Of a stretch of 64,000 bases of DNA, positions 48,448 to 61,296 are shown piece by piece (position 1 is the first letter of the stretch; every line of letters starts with the position of its first letter). Source of the stretch: Oasisia sp. SBJ-2009 (taxonomy: Eukaryota; Annelida; Polychaeta; Sabellida; Siboglinidae); the NCBI GenBank assembly GCA_964017155.1, contig OZ024854.1:48322423-48386422 (forward strand). The letters are read 5' to 3'. The notes under the pieces are model-generated. The model made no database searches and was not told the DNA's origin. It saw nothing but the letters and a program-made list of their open reading frames with translations. The translations under genes were made by a program, and so were the position numbers.

Positions 48448-51318
48448 CTTCTAACGACTCTCCTACGTCCTGCCACAATTCCCTGCCCGACTCGCTGTTG
48501 TACTCGCACCACGCACCGATCAACGGCCGCGTGAACGCATGATCGCTGCGCCGGTTTCATCCAGTTCGTCGTTCCTATAGCAACATCCACGTTTTCTCCG
48601 ACCACAGTCGTGTCTGGTGGTTACTATTCCGTACTCATGCAGTCATTGTTCAATCACGTCCAGGTTAGCCCCGACTGTGCCGTGGCGTGTCTACCTGCTG
48701 CGAGCTACCAACTGTGAAGATGTCGACGTGACGCTACGCATCGTTACGCTCTGTCGACCGATACAATATTTATGAGCGAGCAATACGCCCAGAATTCGGA
48801 TGCCGTGACGACCGACACAATTGCTACCGACAGTTCCCCTACCGACGAGCCACAGCACTGTGATACATATTTAATGCGTGCAGTAGCTCGACCCAGAGCA
48901 GTGCTGTGTCGTCAACAGGCAACGAGTGTATCATATTGATTCATGACAAGACGTAGATAAAGAAAAACATAAAAATATCTACGGTAATAAGTTTCTACAT
49001 ATCACTCATTTATCATACATATTTTCCCTTGTCAGCAGCTCGAATCACGCGTAATAGGCCTATGGAAACGAGCATCAAAATTAATTACTGTGCGATAGTA
49101 CGGTGTAATGCAAACACGCAATGATATTACGGTTCCAATTTTATTGGAAAACAATAAGCCGGTTATTGGTATCGGGAGATAATCTACACAATTAAAACAC
49201 ATATAAAACAAAAAATGGCACTAGCCATCAAGCACATTATAGGTTATTATATTTTTGTATGCCCTGTCACCCCTTGGATTGCAGCCTGGTCGCCCTGGTG
49301 GATACTTATATCGCCAACGGCGGAAACAGCGGAATCCTGCACTTGGTGTATTTTAATCCCATTTAAGCGGTGAAAAATTTCTTTGCCAAAAGGTGCAAAA
49401 ACCTCTACACCGTGCCACTCTGTGAATCAGGCAAGCAGTTATGGGTCCAAAGTCTACCCTCTAAATGTTCCGTGATTGGGACGGGCCATGACCCCTCTTC
49501 AAGTATATGTAACCAACATAACTAAATATCATAAATAAATAGCATAACATAAAGGCCTTTGTTTAGAATTACCACCAGACCAACAATGAATTATGTTTTA
49601 CATTGACTACAAATGGTTATATGTATTTCAGGTCATACACACACATTATAAATACTATATACATACCGGGTACATAGAAATTACATACGTATATGTATAT
49701 ATAAATTGGTCCCCCGTCCCCCCATTTTAAAACCGGATCGACGCCCCTGAACATGGAGGCCGGCTTTAGGTGGCTATATTACAGGAGCTATGGGTTCGTG
49801 TTTCTATATCATAGTATTGTGCATTTTTCTGTTTGTTTACTTTGACAGTTTCTAATTGTTTACAACATTCGGCAGGGTTTCATCCATTAACTGACTATTC
49901 TGCCAGGACGACCTTTCTACGTTGGCACTGAGGATGGTGTCACTGCCTGTGTGCTTGCCGTCCTCACTGGTTCGTTCACGTCCCAAATTAAGACGGGACC
50001 GACATTAACGTGACTCTCCTATTCACGACCCAGTCCCCAAAGTTGAGAGCCAGTTTCTATTAATTGTTTTGTAGAACTGACATCTATATTGGTCATATAT
50101 ATATATATCCGGCATCCAATATATATTGTTTGCCTGGATGCCGGATAGCCCCCTCCAATGCAATTGGTTATGCCACTGTGTGACAATCTGTCAGTTATAG
50201 ATACGTAAATGATATTTTACATGTGCGTTCACAAATAGATAAAATGGACACGCACAGCAATTACTGTAATATCATATCTGTTTTATTTACTCTCTCGACA
50301 TAACACAATACTTTGTGACAACGTCAAACTGTTAAAATAATGTACAATACATTTTGTGCATGAAATATTGGTACCTGTCTTGTGTTGATTATTGAACTGG
50401 CTGACAAAGACTTCCTGACTAGTTTATGGTGGTCACCCAAAGAACAAATTGGTAAATATTCAATATTTGTTATTACAACAACATTCCTCAGAGGTGGAAA
50501 TAGCACGTAGTGAAAGCACGATTTCCATTTGTAATGACAGTTTCTGCTTAACCTCCAATACTAAACATCTCCATTTTTGGCACATAACCTACAAGCTTAA
50601 TCCTGGAAAGATATACATTGCTACATAAACAAAGTGTCCATAAAATAGCTTTGTGAACTTCCCGATTTCCACCAATCAAAACACGCTCTTCGGTTTATCC
50701 AGTGCACTTGCATCCACCTGTATGATGACTCCTACCTGGTCAGACGGCCGTTGTCTGTGACAGCATCCACCATAATTACACCTACGTCACAACAGGACAC
50801 CCAAACAGCTCTTGGCCTATTTCAATACATTCTGTGATTTCATGCTGACCCACGTGACACATTCTGGACGTACAGTGCAGGATTTCTGACGTAAGCATCT
50901 TTTATGAGTTCAGATTTTGCAGGTCTACTTTTGTAATTAACTTAAAATAACTCTACCAACAGCCTGTTTACTCTTTTTAAATGTCCTGCTGGTGTGTCAT
51001 GTTTTGTGTTGAGAGATCTAGCTCACGGATATCTCACTTAATAAGAGTAAGTATCTTTTGTGTTGAGAGATCTAGCACATGGATATCTCACTTAATATTT
51101 TTGGGTAAAAAGGCAGAAAACATTAGAACCCACAAATCGTAGTCCAAGCAATAGAGTAATAACAGTCATCTCCTAAACACCTTCACTTTCTATGCTCATC
51201 AGTGCCGACACCAGTGATACCACCAAATCCCACTTTGCACTGGAGGACACCAACAGAGACACAAACTGTTCACACTCAACAAAACACAAATTCAAATAAG
51301 AATATGAAGTAACATGAG
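48448..51318. other. Intergenic DNA upstream of the Mab-21-like gene
   Basis: 48448-48900 is CpG-containing and could be the promoter. A SINE body fragment lies at 49960-50065, a short (TA)n at 50095-50115, and a 55-bp duplication (ttttgtgttgagagatctag) at 51001-51100. No coding frame seen. Confidence 0.45.
49960..50065 (-). repeat. SINE body fragment related to 14010-14255
   Basis: cgtcccaaattaagacggga, ccgacattaacgtga, cacagt-like and gttgagagccagttt match the SINE body at 14060-14140 (tatcccaaagtgagatggga, ctgacattaacatga, gttgacagccaagttt) in the same orientation. The tRNA-like head was not recognised. Confidence 0.55.
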
Positions 51319-51326
51319 TACGTAAC

Positions 51327-52496
51327 CAGAGATGGAGTAATCGTACTCGTGTACTTGTACTCGTACGAGTACTTTTTGAGTACTCGTACTCATACTCGAG
51401 TACGAAGCAAAGTAATCGTACTCGTACTTGAGTACATTACCAAAGTAATCGTACTCACGATTACTTCTCACGATTACATATTTTTTCATATGAACAGTTG
51501 CAAGCAAATATATTAGACAGATAAAAATGGCTATTTGAAGTAATCTAATAAATGTAATAATAATCGAGGTATTAATTTTCTAATACTATTGAGCATTTAA
51601 GTTAAATAAATATTCGGTCAGATTTCCCTAATTAATACCTTCTCTTCCCAGAGAAGCCACAACTCCTCACCCTCCTGCTTAGTACAAAGTACAAGTTATA
51701 TTGTGACAGTCCCTGGGAAGCACTGCAGGAGATAAACATCCCCTAACACCCCCACCTGTACTGTTTGTTCTGTCAGTATGGTGTGAATGACTGGGCAGTT
51801 AGCTGCAAAATCCCTGTCCATTATGTTTAAGTGTAAACTGTAAACCTGTCTAAATCCCCAACTATTCTGTTTGTCCCATCTGGTATATGACATATTTGAA
51901 TTGGATATTATTGTTAATATATTTTCCTCTTGATACTTCATTGACATAGTTGAACCACCACTAATTTGGCACTCATTTTAACACTTATATGCTATTTGTT
52001 TCAGTATCACTATGACACCTTTAATTTTTAGTATGATATATGGACATATTGAGTATCAATCCAGTATTAAATGGTTCATTCAACACATGAGAAAGTCATC
52101 TGATTATTAATAAATTATAATAATAACGTCTGGATAGTGGATAGCAGTAATCAGTTAGAACACTAGATATTGGCACAGCAACAGAAAAGGAATGACACCT
52201 GATTCCATGGAGGTCGCCTTTACAGTAGGAACAGGATATTTATTATAAAGTAATCGTGAAAATAATCATGATTACATTCTAAAGTAATCGTGAAAGTAAT
52301 CATGATTACATTCTAAAGTAATCGTGAAAGTAATCATGATTACATTCTAAAGTAATCGTACTCGTACTCGAGTACATTGTAAAGTAATCGTACTCGTACA
52401 CATTTATTTTCTGAGTACTTGTACTCGTACTCATGCATGTTCAAAGTAATCGTACTCGTACTCGAGTACATTTGTATTGTACTCGCTCCATCTCTG
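51327..52496. mobile_element. hAT-like non-autonomous element (1170 bp)
   Basis: The ends CAGAGATGGAG (51327-51337) and CTCCATCTCTG (52486-52496) are perfect inverted repeats. They are flanked by the 8-bp direct repeats tacgtaac (51319-51326) and tacgtaat (52497-52504), one mismatch. An 8-bp duplication with CAGAG ends fits hAT elements. Subterminal zones are packed with gtaatcgtactcgtac / gtactcgagtac words, and 52250-52360 has three 34-bp tandem units (aaagtaatcgtgaaagtaat). No transposase. Confidence 0.88.
52403..52408 (-). promoter_or_regulatory. Candidate NDUFAF3 polyadenylation signal inside the hAT element
   Basis: AATAAA on the minus strand, 135 nt after the NDUFAF3 stop codon. It lies within the hAT-like element, whose end is only 46 nt from the stop. 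No canonical signal was seen between the stop and the element. Confidence 0.45.
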
Positions 52497-52542
52497 TACG
52501 TAATATCTCTATTGTCATCTTCAGAACCATGTCATCTCGTCT

Positions 52543-55500
52543 TTAGTATTGGCCATCTTTGTTGTCCTTTTTCGGGCTTTCAAACGGTCCAGGGAGAATC
52601 CGTCCGAGCCGTTCCATCGCCTTCCTGGGACCCTCGTAGATCTGCTTCAGTTCCTCCTCATCTACCTCTGGTACGTCGAACATGTCGCTCCGCATGACGT
52701 AGTCATCGCTGCCTATGGACGCGCTGCGGAACACGTCGTCATCGTCCTCGTCTACGTAGGATGGCGGGATGAGAGCGGCAGCCACGTAGCGCTTCTCAGA
52801 GTTGAGGAAGTTGAAGGTCGACAGGGCCTGGTCCTGCATGGGTCAATACATGATCTATAGAGTCTGGTCATACATGGGTCAATACATGATCTATAATAGA
52901 GCCTGATCCTGCATGGGTTAATACATGATCTATAATAGAGCCTGGTCCTACATGGGTCAATACATGATCTATAGAGTCTGGTCCTACATGGGTCAATACA
53001 TGATCTATAGAGCCTGGTCCTACATGGGTCAATACATGATCTATAGAGTCTGGTCCTACATGGGTCAATACATGATCTATAGAGTCTGGTCCTACATGGG
53101 TCAATACATGATCTATAGAGCCTGGTCCTGTCATGGGTCAATACATGATCTATAGAGCCTGGTCCTGTCATGGGTCAATACATGATCTATAGAGCCTGGT
53201 CCTACATGGGTCAATACATGATCTATAGAGCCTGGTCCTACATGGGTCAATATATGATCTATAGAGCCTGGTCCTGTCATGGGTCAATACATGATCTATA
53301 GAGCCTGGTCCTGTCATGGGTCAATACATGATCTATAGAGCCTGGTCCTGTCATGGGTCAATACATGATCTATAGAGCCTGGTCCTGTCATGGGTCAATA
53401 CATGATCTATAGAGCCTGGTCCTACATGGGTCAATACATGATCTATAGAGCCTGGTCCTGTCATGGGTCAATACATGATCTATAGAGCCTGGTCCTGTCA
53501 TGGGTCAATACATGATCTATAGAGCCTGGTCCTACATGGGTCAATACATGATCTATAGAGCCTGGTCCTACATGGGTCAATACATGATCTATAGTGCCTG
53601 GTCCTACATGGGTCAATACATGATCTATAGAGTCTGGTCCTACATGGTTCAATACTTGATCTATAGAGTCTGGTCCTACATGATACATGATCTATACAGC
53701 CTGGTTCTGCATGTGTCAATACATGATCTATAGAGCCTGGTCCTACATGATCTATAGAGCCTGGTTCTGCATGTGTCAATACATGATCTATATACCCTGG
53801 TCCTACATGATACATGATCTACAGAGCCTGGTTCTGCATGTGTCAATACATGATCTATAGACCCTGGTTCTGCATGGGTCAATACATGATCTATAGAGCC
53901 TGGTCCTACATGGGTTAATACAATACATGATCTATAGAGCCTGGTCCTACATGATACATGATCTATACAGCCTGGTTCTGCATGCAACACTACATCCTAA
54001 ATGAAACAAGTTATTACACAAAGTTGATCAAATAGACACAGGTCACTGAAACACGTAACCATGTAGGGCTGGGGATGATAAAATGTTCCTCCAGAGTGTT
54101 GGTAATATTGTAGACAAATAACTAAAGAAGGCTCTAGACATTCTTGTACAGCCTCACTGCTACAACTGCATATATGATATATAGGTGGCTAAGAAAAAAA
54201 TAGGAAAAGAAATGTTGATAATGAATGAGTGTAGTGCTAGTACGTGTGGCTAAAGAATTGTTTTGATACAGTTTGATTATAACAATTATTAATGCAAATG
54301 TTACCAACTTGCTTTTTACAACGTCTATGTGGATGCTGCTCAGTACAAATTCCTCAGGAATATCTCTCAACTATGCTGCCAATAGATAATGGAAGACACC
54401 ACAAAATGTACAAAGGTTGTGCGTAGAACATTTATTATCACTCACCGTCGTAAGGATTTCTACGTTGATTCTTTTTGAGCGGAGGTAAAGGATGAGATTT
54501 GAGTTGACTTTTGCCAGATTCTCCCGTTCACCCACTCCCAGCAGTAGCAGGTCTGAAACAGGCTCACTGTGACAGGTCTCGGTCTCATAAAAGTTTCTAA
54601 CATGACAGGAATGTGAGACTTTTATGGATGAACAAGTACTGGCTGTACGGCTAGAGTAGTACTTGATTACCTCGGAGTTTCATTTCACAATGTTGAGTGT
54701 GTTATAAGTAAAACATGTATGTAAAATACAACGGTATAGGTGTGAGTTGAAAATAGGTTATTCAAATGATTCAGAGGATGGGTCCCTGAAAGAATTCTGT
54801 TGCAGATACCTTCCTAATTGACAACCTTATTGGGAAGGAATCATATAACTTGAAACTGAAAAAACCCAGTAATAATACAGATATTCTACAATTCTGTGTA
54901 TCAAGTATATATGCATATTTATATGCATGTATTATGTGTACTTATGTTGTCTGTGGTTTTGTGTATTTGAATCCGTAAGCATGGGTTGCCTGATTAGCCT
55001 ATACACCAACACAGCCAAACCAAATAGAATTGTTTTCCTTTGGTGATCATACCTTTTTGTTCTTGATGGAAATCTTCAATACTGTTAAATAAATAAAAAA
55101 AACTAATGCCATCATAAGGAGCAAAAAATAGAAATAAAATCTAAGCAGGCAATAATTTGTATGTGGTCAAAGCATCCAGTGTTTAAGTGTAGTGTATCAC
55201 AATAAGTACATTATTCTGAAATTTATTTATTGTAGTTCATAAAAAATCACAACATTCCTTCACAAAACCAATCTCACCACACACGCAACATATACAATGC
55301 ACCCACCTATTTTGGGTTCCAATATTGTGAAAAGTGAAAGTGAGTCCTCATCTATATCCTTGGCACCACTCACCTAGAACAAAAACCAGGTGCATCACTT
55401 TGTTTCTTGTAATCAACAAATAGAGTGGTCTCACTGCCGTCTGTGGGGTTACATGACACTGACATGTCATTCCACGCTGGGGCAACATGCCCTCTATTCA

Positions 55501-58156
55501 ATCCTTTTGTTCCAACCAAAACTTCTTCATCTACAGTACTTCTAATGATCAGCTCATCACTCTATATTAGCTACATGTTTATGGCTAGCGTATTGTCGAG
55601 CTTGGTTTTTAGAGCTTTCCTTCTCTAGAATTAATGAGTCCACTACATGCAGGGCTTTATCATTTTTATGCAGGACCAAATTACTGCCAGCCACACATGT
55701 TTTGGTGAACACATGGATATTTACTGTTAAATCAGTTTACAAACTTTAAACGTGTCTGACGACCTTAAATGGACTACAAACACACACGTGACACCATTTA
55801 CACTCACTTTTGAGACTTTCGTTTTGCTCCTTCAGTGTTTTACCCATCCACCACCCATATTTCTACCCATCCACAATGGTTTTTACCCGTCCAAATGATG
55901 GGTGGACGGGTCTCTATATAAAGCTATGACTACAGGTCACTCCAGACAGAAGGGACCACCGGCTTTTAGCGTCTCTGCCGAAAGACACAGGCAATGTGAG
56001 GTGAATGAAATTGCCTAAGTTTCGAAATGGCATCAGGTGGGATTGAACCACTGGCACTCTACTGCGCGACCACCGCTCCTCACCCTAGTCAAGATTGAAA
56101 TAGTGGAGAAGGGTAAGCAGTAGCAGTTTACATGTATCCCTTCTAAGGATAGATACTTAGCCAGCCATATGCTTACTGAGATTGCAATAACGAAAGATAT
56201 CAATGGAGATGAGTGGCAAGTGATTTAGTAGTGGAACTATTCCACAGACTGGGTGTAAATAGCCATTTATGTGTTCGTGCAAAGTGAAAAGGAGCCTCTG
56301 TGGTCTACTTATAGAGCTAGAAAGTCCAAATTGCTTACTGTGGTTGACATTACTGATTATTCTATTTCTAATGATGAGCAATTGTTATTCTGTGTTCATT
56401 CAACATTGCTCAGTTCACTCAACTGTAGGAACAGGTGTACATATCACTGCAGGGGTCACAATAGTGGTAGTCTGGTATCCGACAACTACCAGAAATTCAG
56501 TTGGACTACCAAAAATGATGACAGCAGTAGCCAACAAATTAAGAATATTTTTCAAATGCTGTATTTGTCATGTTATTTTGGTTACATCTGGGCCATTTCC
56601 TGACTACCAGATATATATGTAAGCACTACCAGATTTCCCAACTAGGTGATCCTGCTGACTACCAGAAATTTTGGAATTATTTCTACCCCTGCTGACTGCA
56701 TTGCATGAAGTCTTTGAACAGGAGCTGCAGCGTAACTGAAATAGAATGCTTCCCAGAGAGGTCAAGATGGTGTTTATTTGAACAGGTCTACCAGGGGTAA
56801 AGCATAATGAACTCAGAGCTGTCCCAGGGACTGCTGTGATGCTGTAATACATTTGCTATATTGACAGCACAATATTTCAATGGCATTTGGTGTGTGAAAT
56901 GTTACCACTTTCAGACATTTCTGTACTTACATTCCAATGGAGGATGGACTTTGGGAATACTGCGCATGGACCCATCACACGAATCCCTGAGCTCAGGAGG
57001 AACCCGATTTGACTGTAGGCTTCAAAGAAAATGCCTTCATCTTGCTCTTTATTTAATATCTCAACAGTCGTTGTCCCTGGATTTACGTCACCATCATCAT
57101 CCATCGACACACCACGCACAGGAAGAGCTCTAGACAGCAGAAGATATAAATCAATCACTGAATGACTACTCTGCACGTAACTGCAGTTTCGGCAAATATT
57201 TCACAGAGAAATTGAATTGGAGTAACCAGAAAATGTAACAAAATTGCATACACATCGACATATACAGCTGAATGCTTGTGTTTACTGATTCACAATGGTA
57301 GAGACTGTGTGTACATCTTACAATTGCTATCAATGATTACATCTATACTATGCAATGTATTATTGTAATCACCCAACCATGCCTGTCAGCCACACTCTGC
57401 TATTATGCAAACAGTCTAAACTTCTATTTCTATGATTTGGAGAACATTTAATTCTGATTCTGATCTTTTATAGTGTAATACCCCTACTGGGGCATCACAT
57501 AATAGTAAGAATTGGTGATTCCACTACAGGTTACACATTTACCCCCTGTGTGGGATCTTTTACTTCCCCTGGCATAAACACTAGATAGAAGGGAACACCG
57601 GCTTTTAGAGTCTCTTCCGAAAGACACAGGCAAACGTGGGGTGAACGAAATTGCCAAAGTTTTGAAACTTAAAACTACCGCTCTACCACCGCTCCACACT
57701 AATTAATTGCATTACGACTGTTCAGCCGAAGGCATAGCCCAGGCCAGTTGCCAAGGACAAGATCATTAGTGATTAGGCTTGCAAGCATGGTTCTGGGTTA
57801 GCTAATTAAAACAACAAAGAGACAGTATTATTTCCATAGAATATTCGTATAGGTGACATCTGGTTCAGTGATACTGCTCAAGTAACCCAGCAAATGTTCT
57901 GTTGCTTGACACCAGTTCCAATCACGTAACCATCACCGTACGCAGACCGGACCGGTCAGTCGTCCGTGGGCGATAATCGGGAATATTGCAACAAACGTAC
58001 TTCTGCAAACATTTACAACCGACGGAAGGTCGTATCATCACAAACGTTTGCCCTTTTTTCAAAAATGTCTAAAACCAACGTTAATGCATTAGAATACCTG
58101 AACGTGTTGCGAATATTCGCAATTCTGGGCAAAACCCGACGCAAAAGGGTCGCCAT
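52543..58156 (-). CDS. NDUFAF3: NADH dehydrogenase (complex I) assembly factor 3
   Basis: NDUFAF3 is a DUF498/Mth938-fold protein that helps assemble the Q module of mitochondrial complex I. Exons: 58098-58156, 56931-57129, 55307-55373, 54446-54552, 52543-52833; total 723 nt, 240 residues, all phases consistent. The start gives MATLLRRVLPRIANIRNTFR, a typical matrix presequence; an in-frame upstream ATG (58207) would bury it. Family motifs: GIFFEAYSQIGFLLSSGIRV, MGPCAVFPKSILHWN, DEDSLSLFTILEPKI, LLLLGVGERE and STFNFLNSEKRYVAAALIPP. The human protein is 184 residues; this one has a longer presequence-proximal region (VSMDDDGDVNPG) and an extra acidic C-terminal tail (YVDEDDDDVF...KKDNKDGQY). 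The exon 5 acceptor lies in a minisatellite. Confidence 0.95.
52822..53995. repeat. 37-bp minisatellite spanning the NDUFAF3 exon 5 acceptor
   Basis: About thirty units of 36-38 bp. On the minus strand each has TGACCCATGTAG followed by GACCAGGCTCTATAG, copying the exon 5 acceptor CATGCAG and the first coding bases GACCAGGCCCTG. The functional copy is the leftmost (acceptor at 52834-52836). Variants are catgtag/catgacag; the right-hand third is shortened and scrambled (atgtgtcaata, tacatgatctatacag). Confidence 0.93.
55640..55928 (-). repeat. Unclassified ~310-bp dispersed repeat, copy 2
   Basis: Reverse-complement partner of 36098-36412 (see that entry), in NDUFAF3 intron 2. Shared blocks include tttgctccttc, acccatccaccacccat, cacgtgacaccatt and gcagggctttat. 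Confidence 0.7.
55934..56090. repeat. SINE-like repeat, copy A, NDUFAF3 intron 2
   Basis: Contains accggcttttagcgtctctg, ccgaaagacacaggcaa, ggtgaatgaaattgcc and a tRNA-like tail (gggattgaaccactggcac, gcgaccaccgctcct). It is shared with 57489-57705. Confidence 0.6.
57489..57705. repeat. SINE-like repeat, copy B, NDUFAF3 intron 1
   Basis: accggcttttagagtctctt, ccgaaagacacaggcaa, ggtgaacgaaattgcc and ctctaccaccgctcc match copy A in order and orientation. No coding content. Confidence 0.6.
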
Positions 58157-59159
58157 GATGTCGATGTAAAAGTTACCGTAGTTAGCAATGTAACAACTAC
58201 CGGACATAACGGATGCTGTTCATATTCCGCATGATGACGCCACTAGCTCTTGCATAAACGTGAGGTCTATATATAATAATTATAATAAAGTTTTTATTTC
58301 AGACAAGACGTCGTCCATATATGTATACATAAAATACAATTAAAAAATATGAAAAGTACAATACATATAATACAATCAAAGCAATGATGTGATCAACGTA
58401 AATATATAAGTGTAAAATTAAAAAAAATATGTCTAAATATATGAGGAAATTAATTAAATAAGTTGTAAAAATAAATATAAAAAAATAGATAAAAAAAATA
58501 CAATACTAATGTCATGTGTACAATAACGACCTCCAGTATCAGTACATATGGCTCTTAAAATGAATATCGGTATGGAGGTAATTAATAAAAAGAGTATTAT
58601 CTGACTGATGAAGACGACATAAAAGACTGAATATGGATGAACGATCGATTGCGTTAATTGAAGGATTTAATATAGTTGGTGGCAAAAATAAAACTTGCAC
58701 TACATCTTGAGGGTAAGTAGAGTACAATTCTGAGGCTATTATTGTATGCGACGGTAATGCTTTTGAGGCTATATTTTTTTAATTTGCACCAAAGACTAGA
58801 AGTATACGTAGGAGCACAGTATGCTTGAAATAAAATAATTAAAATATAATCATTCTGGTTGCCGACCGATTTTCACACTGATATTCTGGAGCCGTATGAC
58901 TAGTTATGTGGTCTCTGTGAAACTATGACGTGAGAAGGACCGTGATAGGCTATTGTTGTGAGCATTATTGCATGCGAATGTTGTTTGCAGTTTTAATGAG
59001 AACGAGGAGAACATTTCACCCAAGTGGCTCATATTAACAAGTGTTAGTAAAATGAGCATGCCCCATTGGTAATATGAGCATACGTGATCATATTACCCAA
59101 GACGAATACACACGTACCAATGCAAGAATAATACATGCTCAAATAAAATATATCACAAC
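58157..59159. other. AT-rich intergenic DNA upstream of NDUFAF3
   Basis: Only short AT-rich motifs (ataatataca, aaaatataaa). The NDUFAF3 promoter should lie in the first few hundred bases. No gene seen. Confidence 0.4.
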
Positions 59160-59179
59160 ACACATACACACACACGCAT

Positions 59180-59226
<47 letters not shown>

Positions 59227-59625
59227 CACGCATGCACACACACACACACACTCGCACGCACGCACACATACACACGCACGCACACACACACACACACGCA
59301 CACACATGCACGCACACACACACACGCACACGCACACGCACACGCACACGCACACGCACACGCACACGCACACGCACACGCACACGCACACGCACACGCA
59401 CACGCACACGCACACGCACACGCACACGCACACGCACACGCACACGCACACGCACACGCACACGCACACGCACACGCACACGCACACGCACACGCACACG
59501 CACACGCACACGCACACGCACACGCACACGCACACGCACACGCACACGCACACGCACACGCACACGCACACGCACACGCACACGCACACGCACACCCACA
59601 CGCACACGCACACGCACGCACACAG
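59160..59625. repeat. (CACACG)n and related CA/CG microsatellite
   Basis: About 465 bp of almost uninterrupted alternating pyrimidine-purine sequence. The left third is mixed (cgcacgca, cacaca). From about 59325 on, the hexamer cacacg is repeated about fifty times. All frames on both strands stay open, so the long ORFs here are artefacts. Confidence 0.97.
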
Positions 59626-59628
59626 AAA

Positions 59629-59733
59629 CATATATAGCTTCTACAAAGACGTCGGTGAGACATTAGGGAAACCAAACCACTACACTAAATATATAGTTAT
59701 GGGAGACTTCAATGTTCAAATAGGAAAAAAGAA
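59629..59733 (+). mobile_element. Older non-LTR retrotransposon, 5' fragment (endonuclease)
   Basis: The plus-strand frame reads SFYKDVGETLGKPNHYTKY then IVMGDFNVQIGKK, the GDFN motif of an APE-type endonuclease. It breaks off at the younger insertion and resumes at 63562. The 5' side is replaced by the microsatellite. Confidence 0.75.
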
Positions 59734-60710
59734 TTCATCATCATCATCATCATGCTGTCGGTCGCGAAACGACAAAGACTGCTTCCATCACTTGACTCTT
59801 GCTCTCCATTTGTCTCTCTGCTGTGAGAGTGATGTCCATGAGTCGATCTTTATGTCTCTCATCTTCAGGTTTCTCTTGATGGTATCCTTGAATCGGAGAC
59901 GAGGGCGCCCTCTCTTTCTGTGACCAGAAGACAGTTGAGAGTAGAGAACCTGCATCGGTAGTCTGTCTGGTGACATCCTCATGAGGTGTCCAGTCCACCG
60001 GAGATTCTTTCTGATCAGAAGATCTTCCACAGATGGCAGCCCTGTTCGTTCTAGTATTTCCTTGTTTGTCACTTTGTCCATCCAGGTTATCTTCATGATC
60101 GAACGCAGATGTCGCATCATGAAGGCATGCAGCTTTTTCACCTGACGTCTGTACACTGTCCAGGTCTCAGCTCCGTATAGGAGGGTGGACAACACGATTG
60201 CACGGTATATCTTGCCTTTTACCAGCATGGACACATGGTGGTTGTTCCAGAATCTCTGGGGTAGTCGGCCGAAAGATGCACTAGCCTTGGCCACCCTCCT
60301 CTGTATTTCATCGTCAATGCATCCATCACTTGATATAGTGCTTCCGAGGTAGGTGAATTCCAGAACAGAGTTAAGCTTGTTTCCATCAACCATGATATCC
60401 TCCTCTCGGGTTCTTGTAGAGTTGGATTGGTACAGCACCTCGGTCTTCTTGATGTTAATCTTCAGGCCGAACTTCTTTGACGCATCGGAGAAAGCATCCA
60501 CTATTTTCTGCATCTCTTCAGCAGAGTGTGCAACCAGTGCACTGTCATCTGCGAATAGCAGCTCTCTCATCAGTATCCGAGTAGTCTTGTTCTTTGCTCT
60601 GAAGTGTGCGACGTTGAATAGGTCAGCGCTCTGTCTGGACTGTATGTAGATGCCATCCCCCATGTCTCGGAAAGCCTCGTCGAGCATTGCTGATAGGAAG
60701 ACGGAGAAGA

Positions 60711-61296
60711 GCGTGGGGGCCAGTACACAACCTTGCTTGACCCCATTTGTGAAACTGAACGATTCCGAGACTTCCCCTCCAACACTAACATTCGCCATCA
60801 TTGCAGTATGTAGTGTCTCGATCATTGTTGTGAACTTCTCTGGGCAGCCATACTTCCTCAGTAGCTGCTATAGTCCGGTCCTCCCAACTGTATCGAACGC
60901 CTTGCCGAAGTCGACAAATACCATGTACAGTGGTCGGTCCTGCTCAATGCACTTTTCTTGTAGTTGTCGGAGACAAAATATCATATCCACGGTGCTCCGG
61001 TTACCTCTGCGTGGGGGCCAGTACACAACTTTGCCTAACCCCATTTGTAACACTGAACGATTCCGAGACTTCCTCTCCAGCACTAACATGTGCCATCATT
61101 CCGGTATGTAGAACCTCGATCATAGTTGTGAACTTCTCTGGGCAGCCATCCTTCCCTAGTAGCTACCATAGCCCGGTCTGTATCGAACGCCTTTCTGAAG
61201 TCGACAAATATCATGTACAGTGGTCGGCCCTGCTCAGTGCACTTTTCTTGTAGCTGTCGGAGACAAAATATCATATGCATGGTGCTCCGGTTACCT
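60711..61296. repeat. ~298-bp tandem duplication inside the retrotransposon RT region
   Basis: 60711-61008 and 61009-61296 share order and most bases: gcgtgggggccagtacacaa, gaacgattccgagacttcc, gtgaacttctctgggcagcc, gtcgacaaata and ggtgctccggttacct. The second copy lacks about ten bases (cctcccaact). The duplication disrupts the reading frame between RT motifs. Confidence 0.9.

Noticed and set aside
58157..58207. Upstream in-frame ATG for NDUFAF3
   Set aside because: It would place 17 residues (MSGSCYIANYGNFYIDI) before a good mitochondrial presequence; the ATG at 58154-58156 is the better start.
59044..59675. ORFs of 150-205 codons made of His-Thr, Cys-Val or Arg-Val repeats
   Set aside because: Simple (CACACG)n microsatellite translation on both strands.
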